This document shows, in pieces, positions 1 to 5,398 of a stretch of DNA of 5,784 nucleotides. The DNA is from Nitrososphaerales archaeon TH5888 (GTDB taxonomy: Archaea; Thermoproteota; Nitrososphaeria; Nitrososphaerales; Nitrososphaeraceae). A program made the position numbers and the translations under genes. How positions within the stretch are numbered: the first letter of the stretch is position 1; each line of letters begins with the position of its first letter. The notes under the pieces are model-generated. The model had not been told where the DNA came from and did not search any database. It saw only the letters and a list, made by a program, of their open reading frames with translations. The stretch is from NCBI GenBank assembly GCA_014523595.1, contig JAATVN010000164.1, forward strand, positions 1 to 5,784. The letters run 5' to 3'.

Positions 1-413
1 ACAATGTCTCCATATGTTACTGGTATTATCTTGTCTCTAGTCATTAATGCTAATTCAAAAATCTTTTTCACAAGAGGTTTATTACCTGAAATAAATGAAA
101 AAGGCGGAACAGCGTATGGATTCAACTTGAATTTTATCATTGATTTGACTATTATATGGTTTAACGAAATCATTGATTCATGAACCACCGCTATACCATC
201 GGACGGATATCTATCGAGTTTGGAATGCATATCATACTTTATTGACCAATAATGTCCAAAAGAGCCCCCGCCATGAACTAGTATGATTGGAACTTTTATC
301 GATAAAAGTGATTTAAAGATTCGATCAATGGCAATCTTGTTGATAGTCATCGGTCTTTCTTTATGAGTAACAACCGAGCCGCCCAGTTTAATTAGAACAA
401 CATCTTGCTGCAT
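1..413 (-). CDS. ipk: Isopentenyl phosphate kinase, N-terminal part (3' end cut by window edge)
   Basis: I translated this by eye from the ATG at 413-411. The frame stays open for 137 codons to the window edge, so roughly half of a usual ~250-residue IPK is seen. IPK is a cytosolic amino-acid-kinase-fold enzyme that phosphorylates isopentenyl phosphate with ATP to isopentenyl diphosphate, the last step to IPP in the archaeal mevalonate route. Visible motifs are IKLGGSVVTHKE (residues 8-19), with K9 and the glycine turn for ATP phosphates, and LVHGGGSFGH (45-54), whose H54 matches the catalytic substrate-binding histidine of archaeal IPKs. The visible part ends in YGDIV, which also fits the family. 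The His after GGGxFG argues for IPK over glutamate or aspartate kinases. It lies 50 nt after mvk in the same direction, the partner expected for this pathway. No Shine-Dalgarno sequence is visible. Confidence 0.93.
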   Translation of the reverse strand, partial: MQQDVVLIKLGGSVVTHKERPMTINKIAIDRIFKSLLSIKVPIILVHGGGSFGHYWSIKYDMHSKLDRYPSDGIAVVHESMISLNHIIVKSMIKFKLNPYAVPPFSFISGNKPLVKKIFELALMTRDKIIPVTYGDI

Positions 414-436
414 TATGGTTAGGTTTTTTTAAGAAA

Positions 437-444
437 ATTTAAGT
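437..444 (-). promoter_or_regulatory. Possible TATA box for a separate ipk transcript
   Basis: On the minus strand the 50-nt gap between mvk and ipk contains ACTTAAAT, centred about 27 nt upstream of the ipk ATG. That is where an archaeal TATA box would sit for a leaderless ipk transcript. This is the largest gap inside the operon; all other junctions are 13 nt or less. The sequence is AT-rich, so chance is a real alternative, and ipk may simply be read through from mvk. Confidence 0.3.
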
Positions 445-463
445 CTTGATACCACATCCAAAA

Positions 464-1450
464 TCAGCCAAAAACTACACCATCATAATCAAATTCTACT
501 AGCATCCATTTGCCTGATCCTCTGCTTATCCTGGTTAATATCTCCTTGCTTATGTCATTTGGTATGAGCGCAATTATTGCACCCCCTTTACCCGCACCAG
601 TCAATTTTGCGCCTAAAGCACCGTTATCGAGACAATTTTCAATCAATTTTTCTATTTTTGGATGCGATACACCTAACCTTGATAATAATTTGTGATTTTC
701 AGTGAGCATATTTCCAAGTTCCATTTCATTGCCTTCATATATTGAATTCATTGCTCTCTTACAAACCACATGAGCTTTTATGGAAAGATCTTTAAAAATA
801 CTAGAATTTCTTTGCCTGAATTGCCTGACCTCTGAGACCACTTCGCCTGTCGAATGTTTTACTCCAGTGGTACCAACGAGGAGCGTGAATTTCTTTTTTG
901 GTCTTATATTACTGAATCCTTTATTGGGTTCAAAATTAACTATCCCACCAAAAGTTGAAACATAACAATCTATGCCTGATGAGTTCGTATGTATGTTTTG
1001 CTCCATGATTCTTGCGGTCTCATAGATCAGATTCCTGTCACGGTTTGAAAACAAGGAATAAAGCGCTGCAACGGTTGACACGCATGATGCTGCCGAAGAT
1101 CCCAGACCCTCTCCATAGGGAATTTGTGAATCAATATCCAAATTTATCCCCACACTAAGTAAATCCTTTTCAGATAAGATATGTTTTACACACTTAAAGA
1201 TTGGATGTAGAAATAATAAACTGTTATCATTAGCTGTAATAAGTTCTTCTTTACTTATCACTGGTACACTTAATGAATTTTCTCCGGATTTGATATTAAT
1301 CCGTGACTTGTCATTAACCTGTGCTTGCACACTTATTCTTTTATTTATTGCTGCTACAATAGCAGGGTTACTATACACTACAAAGTGTTCTCCAAAAAGG
1401 ATTACCTTTGCAGGAGCTGATGATACAACCTTATTGGTACGGTAATTCAT
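464..1450 (-). CDS. mvk: Mevalonate kinase (GHMP kinase family)
   Basis: This 328-residue cytosolic enzyme phosphorylates mevalonate with ATP to mevalonate 5-phosphate. The GHMP kinase signatures appear in order. Motif 1 is SAPAKVILFGEHFVVY (11-26), with K15 and the GEH typical of mevalonate kinases. Motif 2 is PYGEGLGSSAA (111-121), the phosphate-binding loop. E150 is the likely Mg ligand, and D161 in SSGID (157-161) the likely catalytic aspartate. Motif 3 is KLTGAGKGGAIIAL (282-295). Length is normal for archaeal MVK. GEHFVVY and SSGIDCYVSTFGG separate it from homoserine kinase and phosphomevalonate kinase. The ATG overlaps the MEMO stop codon as ATGA, implying translational coupling, and no Shine-Dalgarno precedes it. 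A lysine replaces one glycine of the usual TGAGGGG in motif 3. It is followed by ipk, as expected for isoprenoid precursor synthesis for archaeal ether lipids. Confidence 0.95.
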   Translation of the reverse strand: MNYRTNKVVSSAPAKVILFGEHFVVYSNPAIVAAINKRISVQAQVNDKSRINIKSGENSLSVPVISKEELITANDNSLLFLHPIFKCVKHILSEKDLLSVGINLDIDSQIPYGEGLGSSAASCVSTVAALYSLFSNRDRNLIYETARIMEQNIHTNSSGIDCYVSTFGGIVNFEPNKGFSNIRPKKKFTLLVGTTGVKHSTGEVVSEVRQFRQRNSSIFKDLSIKAHVVCKRAMNSIYEGNEMELGNMLTENHKLLSRLGVSHPKIEKLIENCLDNGALGAKLTGAGKGGAIIALIPNDISKEILTRISRGSGKWMLVEFDYDGVVFG

Positions 1451-2289
1451 ACAAATAAAATTGATGAATAACCAACAACTGATTTATTATCCCCTGCTAC
1501 GTCCCCGCTTGTGGCATATCTCAACAACTTGCCTTTGGTTGCCCCCATTTTTTTTGATATTTCCATAACTGTAGCGATGGCACCATAGCCGCATGCTGTT
1601 ACATTAAACGAAATCAATATTGAATAAAATTTTTCAATATCGAGTGAAAGGATTGCAGATATTAAGAGATTGTCTTTTTCATAAGCTTGACTATTTGATT
1701 CGTAGTGTGTCAGATCCGAAGAAGCTATTGGCATCAAGTTTCGTTCCTTTATTGATTCATATATACCGTTACCAAGTTTTTTACAGGTATTCTTGCCCTG
1801 ATTAATAAGAATAATTGGCACTATTTTGAATTCTTTTCTTATGTATTGAAGGAACGGAAGTTGAACTTCAATACAATGATCTCTGGAATGTGCTTGCTCA
1901 TCGATATTAACAATATCACAATTTCGGTGAATTTCTTCTGCCACTTCAGAATCAATCTCTATTTCTCCTATAGGAGTTTTCCAAGAACCTGTATTCATTA
2001 TTGCCACCTCACTACCCAATCCGTAATGATTCGGACCAAGAATAATTGCCGATTCAAATTTAGATGAAGATAATTTGTAATAACCCTGTGCAGCTACAGC
2101 GCCAGAATACATATATCCTGCATGAGGACTGACCATTCCATATATTCTTTCGTTATTACTAGATGGTGGTAAATTTCCTGGGCCGAAATTTGAATCTCTA
2201 AATAATGACTCTAGGTTTTCATTGAGTTCAGTAGGATTTTTTGGATAAAATATTCCAGAAACAGCAGGTTCTCTTTTAGAGGAATTCAA
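1447..2289 (-). CDS. MEMO1 family protein (AmmeMemoRadiSam system protein B type)
   Basis: This 280-residue soluble protein has the MEMO fold, related to LigB-type class III extradiol dioxygenases. Its reaction in archaea is not established. Family marks are REPAVSGIFYP (6-16), SPHAGYMYSG (54-63) with H56, GPNHYG (85-90) with H88, RDHCIEVQLPFLQ (136-148), SSDLTHYE (190-197) with H195, and TACGYG (231-236) with C233. H56, H88 and C233 correspond to the metal or active-site His, His and Cys of human MEMO1. The start is TTG at 2289-2287. The frame upstream has a stop about 27 nt away with no ATG or GTG between, and the next in-frame ATG (M52) would delete the conserved N-terminus. TTGA overlaps the rps2 stop and ATGA overlaps the mvk start, so all three genes look translationally coupled. 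Position beside mevalonate genes is common in archaea and hints at a link to that pathway, but this is only contextual. Confidence 0.93.
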   Translation of the reverse strand: MNSSKREPAVSGIFYPKNPTELNENLESLFRDSNFGPGNLPPSSNNERIYGMVSPHAGYMYSGAVAAQGYYKLSSSKFESAIILGPNHYGLGSEVAIMNTGSWKTPIGEIEIDSEVAEEIHRNCDIVNIDEQAHSRDHCIEVQLPFLQYIRKEFKIVPIILINQGKNTCKKLGNGIYESIKERNLMPIASSDLTHYESNSQAYEKDNLLISAILSLDIEKFYSILISFNVTACGYGAIATVMEISKKMGATKGKLLRYATSGDVAGDNKSVVGYSSILFV

Positions 2290-3011
2290 GATATCTCTTC
2301 GACCAATTTGGTCTCAAAGTCATCAATTGATATCTTCATTTCATTATCAGATTTTATTTTACCCTGTTTCTTCAATACTTCCCTTGTTAGTAACCAATAC
2401 ACGGTCGCAAGTGCCTTTCTTCCTCTGTTATTTGCAGGAATGACCAGGTCTACATTCGAGGTAACGTTATCACTGTTTGCTATTGCAATAACTGGAACGC
2501 CGGCCCTAGTTGCCTCTAGCACAGCTTGCTGGTCGGCTTGAGGATCTGTGACAATTACTACTTGCGGTTCCATATAACTTGCCAAAGAGGGATTCGTAAA
2601 TGTTCCAGGCATGAAGCGCCCTATAATTCCGGATGCTCCGGTCGCCTCACAAAATTTCTGGACAGGGGTTTTTCCATATTCTCTAGCAGACGTAACTACG
2701 ATTTTAGAAATATCTGCCCTCCCAATAAACTTGGCAGCAACATCTATCCTCGTCAGCGTCTTACTAATATCTAAAATATAAAGGCCTTCAGGATTTGCGC
2801 GAACTATGAAAGGTGACATAAATTTAGTTTTTACAGGAGTTCCTACACGTATTCCTGTTGAAAGTATCATTTTTTCGAGATTATCATTTTCAATATCCTC
2901 GCTATCTTCTCCATTTTCGATGAATGTCTGGTTAGCAGTATCTTCAGATTTTTGATTATCAGTTTCCCTTAGAGGGTCGTCAGCGTTTTCTTCTTGGTTT
3001 GCACTTGCCAT
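2286..3011 (-). CDS. rps2: Small ribosomal subunit protein S2 (uS2), archaeal/eukaryotic type
   Basis: Component of the 30S subunit. I chose the ATG at 3011-3009 (241 residues), 1 nt after the enolase stop. The frame is open further upstream to a TTG at 3032, inside eno, which would add seven residues. In the 241-residue numbering, residues 6-48 are a low-complexity acidic tail with 16 Asp/Glu and three Arg/Lys in residues 1-48. The uS2 body follows: STGIRVGTP (51-59), where bacterial and eukaryotic S2 have a G(A/T)HxG-type stretch; PEGLYILDISKT (74-85); GRFMPGTFTNP (131-141); DPQADQQAV (156-164); GVPVIAIANSDN (171-182), followed by a VDLVIPANNRGRKAL stretch in which the canonical Pro-x-Asn-N-x-G-x-x-Ala pattern is recognisable. 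Family identity is clear. The tail is longer than in many archaeal homologues and probably disordered. It overlaps MEMO by 4 nt. Confidence 0.95.
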   Translation of the reverse strand: MASANQEENADDPLRETDNQKSEDTANQTFIENGEDSEDIENDNLEKMILSTGIRVGTPVKTKFMSPFIVRANPEGLYILDISKTLTRIDVAAKFIGRADISKIVVTSAREYGKTPVQKFCEATGASGIIGRFMPGTFTNPSLASYMEPQVVIVTDPQADQQAVLEATRAGVPVIAIANSDNVTSNVDLVIPANNRGRKALATVYWLLTREVLKKQGKIKSDNEMKISIDDFETKLVEEIS

Positions 3012-3012
3012 T

Positions 3013-4260
3013 TTAGGTGAAAGACAAATCAATCATGCCTTTTATTAAATCATACTCTGAAAGTCTTAAAAGTTCGTTTAATTTGGATACTCGTTCGCCT
3101 CCAACAACGCCAGTTTTTATCATTTTAGAGGATGTTGCTATCGCTATGTGTGATATATGCGCATCAATCGATTCTCCAGATCTATGCGAAGTTATTATCT
3201 TGATATTATTTTTCGTACAATTATCTGCAAAATCCAAAGCATTATGCAATGTACCAGCTTGATTAACTTTCAAAATTGCTCCATTACAAGCTCCATACTT
3301 GCACGCTTCATGTACCCTCTCGGTGCTAGTTACAAGCATGTCATCACCAGTAATAAGACAATTCTTATTTCTTTTAGTAAGGAGTGCCATACTCTCAAAA
3401 TCATCTTCGTTAACAGGATCCTCGGCATAAATTAAATGATAGTCCTTTATCAAGTCCTCAACAAAACCTATCTGCTCTTCGGTATTTCTAACCAGTCCCT
3501 GTCTCGAATAATCATAAATTTTTCTGGTAGAATCCCACATTGAAGAACTTGCAAAATCGATACCCAAAGCCACATCTCTGCCCAGTCTCAGCCCCGTATT
3601 TTCCACTGCCTGTGCCACTATTGATACAGCTTCATCATTATTCACATTGGGTGCCCAGGCGCCTTCATCCCCCCTACCATATGTAAATTTTTTATCTATT
3701 TTTTCTAAAACAATCCTAACTTCTTTATGAATATTGAAATTAGTCTCTAAAGCCTCCATGATAGTCCTGGCTCCCATTGGACAGACTAGAACTTCCTGAA
3801 TATCAGGCGTACCAGGACCTGCATGTGATCCTCCTCCAACTATGTTTCCAAGAGGGTAAGGAAAACGATATGGCCCTTGGTCATTTAGCATTGCAAAAAG
3901 AGGTACGTCTAATGACAGTGAAGCAGAAGCTGCAGCCGCAATAGTCAACGCATAAGCTACAGATCCGCCAATTCCACTAAAGTTATTGGAAGTATCTAAT
4001 GATTTGAGAATTTCAAAAATGGCCTTTGAATCTGAAGCATCAACCCCAATAAATTTAGCCATATTTGATTCGAATGTCTTTAGTGTCAATTCTGGATTAT
4101 TGTCCACAAAACTTGGTACTTCATGACTTCCTACACTAGCACCTGAAGGAGCAGATGCTCTACCAAGAAATTTGTTATCTGTAATTACGTCTATTTCTAT
4201 CGACTTTGAGCCTCTACTATTAAAAACAATCCTTCCCTTCAATGATGAAATTAAGGGCAT
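3013..4260 (-). CDS. eno: Enolase (phosphopyruvate hydratase), archaeal type
   Basis: This 415-residue cytosolic enzyme interconverts 2-phosphoglycerate and phosphoenolpyruvate. Most Nitrososphaeria are autotrophs, so gluconeogenic use is likely. The N-terminal domain has FNSRGSKSIEIDV (13-25) and the mobile loop APSGASVGSHE (37-47). The barrel retains the known catalytic set: H146 in GGGSHAG, E156 in DIQE, E199 in GDEGAWAP (the proton-transfer Glu), D235, E280 in AEDPV, the Asp pair in GDD (306-307), K331 in ILKVNQ (the general base), HRSG (359-362), and K382 in IKTG. Metal ligands are therefore all present and the protein should be active. Two loops differ from bacterial and eukaryotic textbook enolases: GGGSHAGPGTPD (142-153) instead of NGGSHADNNVD, and GDEGAW instead of GDEGGF. 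KTGVVGGER (382-390) is an archaeal-like variant. It follows rpoN by 13 nt and precedes rps2 by 1 nt, with no visible Shine-Dalgarno. Confidence 0.96.
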   Translation of the reverse strand: MPLISSLKGRIVFNSRGSKSIEIDVITDNKFLGRASAPSGASVGSHEVPSFVDNNPELTLKTFESNMAKFIGVDASDSKAIFEILKSLDTSNNFSGIGGSVAYALTIAAAASASLSLDVPLFAMLNDQGPYRFPYPLGNIVGGGSHAGPGTPDIQEVLVCPMGARTIMEALETNFNIHKEVRIVLEKIDKKFTYGRGDEGAWAPNVNNDEAVSIVAQAVENTGLRLGRDVALGIDFASSSMWDSTRKIYDYSRQGLVRNTEEQIGFVEDLIKDYHLIYAEDPVNEDDFESMALLTKRNKNCLITGDDMLVTSTERVHEACKYGACNGAILKVNQAGTLHNALDFADNCTKNNIKIITSHRSGESIDAHISHIAIATSSKMIKTGVVGGERVSKLNELLRLSEYDLIKGMIDLSFT

Positions 4261-4273
4261 ATTTACTTCAAAC

Positions 4274-4510
4274 TTAATCTATTTCTGATTCAATTTCTGA
4301 CAAGCGCCTGCGTAATGCTTCGTAATAAGGAATCACCTGATAAATTGTTTCGACAGAAGAGACAAACATTCTCCTACAACAATACCTCTTGATATTAAGA
4401 GAGTCCATAACCTCTGCAGGGTCCTCTCCAGCTTTGATCCGGTTAGAATATTCACCGTACTTGTTAGCTATTAAATTCCCACAGGTAAAGCATCTTACGG
4501 GTATAAGCAT
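4274..4510 (-). CDS. rpoN: DNA-directed RNA polymerase subunit N (Rpo10)
   Basis: This 78-residue zinc-binding subunit of archaeal RNA polymerase is homologous to eukaryotic RPB10 and helps hold the Rpo3/Rpo11 platform to the large subunit. The sequence starts with the near-invariant MLIPVRCFTCG. The zinc ligands are C7, C10, C44 and C45 (the unusual adjacent CC of RYCCRRM, 42-48). The rest is the helical tail, slightly longer than the 60-75 residues usual for the family and ending in acidic residues. It is the first gene of the minus-strand cluster and probably sits directly behind its own promoter. In many archaea rpl13 and rps9 lie upstream and rpoK downstream; here a divergent tRNA lies upstream and eno follows after 13 nt, with no room for rpoK. 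Confidence 0.97.
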   Translation of the reverse strand: MLIPVRCFTCGNLIANKYGEYSNRIKAGEDPAEVMDSLNIKRYCCRRMFVSSVETIYQVIPYYEALRRRLSEIESEID

Positions 4511-4531
4511 TGGTTTTTTATCTTCAGTTGG

Positions 4532-4541
4532 CTTATAAAAA
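4532..4541 (-). promoter_or_regulatory. TATA box of the rpoN-eno-rps2-MEMO-mvk operon
   Basis: The minus strand reads TTTTTATAAG, centred about 26-27 nt upstream of the rpoN ATG (4510). In archaea the TATA box is centred about 26-27 nt before the transcript start, so the mRNA should begin at or within a few nt of the ATG and be leaderless. No Shine-Dalgarno stands before the ATG, in agreement. The tRNA promoter lies back to back about 23 bp away and points the other way. Confidence 0.6.
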
Positions 4542-4563
4542 CCATATATTTGCTGTCCTCGTG

Positions 4564-4571
4564 TTTATATA
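4564..4571 (+). promoter_or_regulatory. TATA box of the tRNA-Leu gene
   Basis: TTTATATA lies about 45 nt upstream of the first base of the mature tRNA. Using the usual archaeal spacing, transcription would start near 4593-4595, giving a 5' leader of about 20 nt for RNase P to remove. An imperfectly spaced inverted pair TTCAAA/TTTGAA (4579-4584 and 4594-4599) lies between the box and the tRNA and covers the predicted start; it may be chance in such AT-rich sequence. Confidence 0.5.
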
Positions 4572-4612
4572 GCAAATATTCAAATTAGTGATTTTTGAAC
4601 CGCTAAATCTAT

Positions 4613-4697
4613 GCGGGAGTCGCCCAGCTTGGTCAACGGCGTAAGACTGAGGCTCTTATCCCTTAGGGGTTCGTGGGTTCAAATCCCATCTCCCGCA
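4613..4697 (+). tRNA. tRNA-Leu, anticodon GAG
   Basis: A complete 85-nt class II tRNA folds by hand. The acceptor stem GCGGGAG (4613-4619) pairs over all 7 bp with CTCCCGC (4690-4696), with discriminator A at 4697. The D-stem is GCC/GGC (4622-4624, 4638-4640), with TTGG in its loop. The anticodon stem is TAAGA/TCTTA (4642-4646, 4654-4658) and the loop is CTGAGGC, so the anticodon is GAG (4649-4651), reading CUC and CUU leucine codons. The long variable arm pairs CCC with GGG (4660-4662 with 4666-4668 or 4667-4669). The T arm is GTGGG-TTCAAAT-CCCAT, with one G-U closing pair. There is no intron and CCA is not encoded (TAT follows). The long variable arm together with GAG and discriminator A excludes Ser and Tyr. 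Confidence 0.97.
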
Positions 4698-4712
4698 TAT
4701 CAAATAATTAAT

Positions 4713-4838
4713 TCAGGAAAATTTTTTTAGTATTTTATAATAGGGCGATGTTTTGTGTTTTTCAATACATTTTTCACAAAGTGATTTGTGTCCATATTTA
4801 ACATGACACTTACAATCACATAGTTCAGTATTTGTCAA
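4713..4838 (-). CDS. 41-residue small zinc-binding protein (putative)
   Basis: Reading the minus strand from the TTG at 4838-4836 to the TGA at 4715-4713 gives 41 residues with eight possible metal ligands: C7, C9, C11, H12, H17, C21, C24 and H28. The pattern is CxCxCH-x4-H-x3-C-x2-C-x3-H (within residues 7-28), enough for two zinc ions, followed by a basic tail rich in Lys and Tyr (29-41). The spacing is loosely B-box-like; I do not recognise a named family. TTG is the only plausible start: a TAG stop lies 15 nt upstream and no ATG or GTG occurs in frame. On the minus strand a TATA-like AATATAAA lies at 4866-4859, about 24 nt before the start, allowing a nearly leaderless transcript. It converges on tRNA-Leu 15 nt away and is divergent from the ferritin-like gene. 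Function is unknown; nucleic-acid or protein binding is a guess. Dense ligand spacing is the main argument that it is real. Confidence 0.6.
   Translation of the reverse strand: MTNTELCDCKCHVKYGHKSLCEKCIEKHKTSPYYKILKKFS
4722..4728 (+). terminator. T-tract terminator of tRNA-Leu
   Basis: Seven consecutive T residues on the plus strand begin 25 nt after the tRNA 3' end. Archaeal transcription commonly stops at such oligo-T stretches without a hairpin. The same bases read as two AAA lysine codons (K38, K39) near the end of the opposite-strand small zinc protein. Confidence 0.5.
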
Positions 4839-4862
4839 CAGCTAACTGATTTCCAGATTTAT

Positions 4863-4876
4863 ATTATTTAAATAAT
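4863..4876. promoter_or_regulatory. 14-bp palindrome in a divergent promoter region
   Basis: ATTATTTAAATAAT is a perfect inverted repeat in the 91-bp AT-rich spacer between the small zinc gene (start 4838, minus) and the ferritin-like gene (start 4930, plus). It carries TATA-like sequence on both strands. On the plus side it would put a transcript start near 4896-4898 and a leader of about 30 nt for the ferritin-like gene; a second AT-rich stretch, TTTTTTATC at 4905-4913, is closer to the ATG. It could be the core of a bidirectional promoter, an operator, or base-composition chance. Confidence 0.35.
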
Positions 4877-4929
4877 TTCAATCAAGATGATAACTATGCG
4901 AAAATTTTTTATCAATTAATCTACAGGTT

Positions 4930-5352
4930 ATGGTATTGGATATTGATTCGCCCTTAAAAAGAAAGCAAGATCTCTATGCTCTATTGAAATCGCAACACGA
5001 AGCAGAAATGAAGGAAATGAATCACTACATGGCAATTTTGAGCAGGATAAATAATGGTATCATAAAGAATTATTTACACAAATTACTTGACGATGGATTG
5101 CGACACATTGAATATATTTCTACAATGATGTCATCAATTGAAGGAGCAAGTAGTAGCTTGAATCTGACGAAGAAGGGAATTATCAACTCGATAGATGAAG
5201 AAAAAGAATCAAGAGATCTGTTGCTAAAATGCATTGCACTGGCGGATGATGTAGAGACAAAATCATTGTTGAAGAGCATCATTGTAGATGAAGAACATCA
5301 TATCAAGATTTTGGAACACATTGAAGAGTTAGTATCTTCATCTGGTAAATGA
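4930..5352 (+). CDS. Ferritin-like (rubrerythrin-type) four-helix protein
   Basis: This 140-residue soluble protein has the pattern of the ferritin-like diiron superfamily: four long amphipathic helices with acidic and His ligands. Helix 1 carries HEAEMKEMNHY (23-33), helix 2 DDGLRHIEY (54-62), helix 3 IDEEKESRD (88-96) and helix 4 VDEEHHIKILEHI (119-131). E121-x2-H124 gives the ExxH typical of helix 4, and E24/E26, H59/E61 and E90/E91 are the other likely ligands. Helix 2 lacks an exact ExxH (DxxxH instead), so the metal site may be atypical. There is no C-terminal rubredoxin-like CxxC domain, no signal peptide and no membrane segment. Known relatives store iron or reduce peroxide; which applies here cannot be told. 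The ATG at 4930 has no Shine-Dalgarno, and T5 at 5355-5359 just past the stop may weakly terminate. Confidence 0.75.
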   Translation: MVLDIDSPLKRKQDLYALLKSQHEAEMKEMNHYMAILSRINNGIIKNYLHKLLDDGLRHIEYISTMMSSIEGASSSLNLTKKGIINSIDEEKESRDLLLKCIALADDVETKSLLKSIIVDEEHHIKILEHIEELVSSSGK

Positions 5353-5398
5353 CATTTTTGGAATCAAATTATTAACTCGCAGATAGTTTTAACAATTT

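Noticed and set aside
3012..3032. Upstream TTG start of S2 that would overlap eno and add seven residues
   Set aside because: The ATG at 3011 is 1 nt after the enolase stop, is a stronger start codon, and the extra residues (MICLSPK) resemble nothing in S2.
3157..3435. 92-codon plus-strand frame opposite eno
   Set aside because: It lies against a fully conserved enolase and shows no domain-like pattern; the same holds for the other plus-strand frames at 510-695, 780-965, 1620-1805, 1846-2067, 2308-2541, 2526-2774 and 3017-3262.
4579..4599. Inverted pair TTCAAA/TTTGAA with 9-nt spacer before tRNA-Leu
   Set aside because: Six-base arms in very AT-rich DNA are expected by chance and the pairing does not extend inward or outward, so I do not call it an operator or hairpin.
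5070..5282. 70-codon minus-strand frame inside the ferritin-like gene
   Set aside because: It is Ser/Phe-rich, with no motif, and lies fully opposite a gene with clear helix and ligand patterns; it is a codon-composition shadow.
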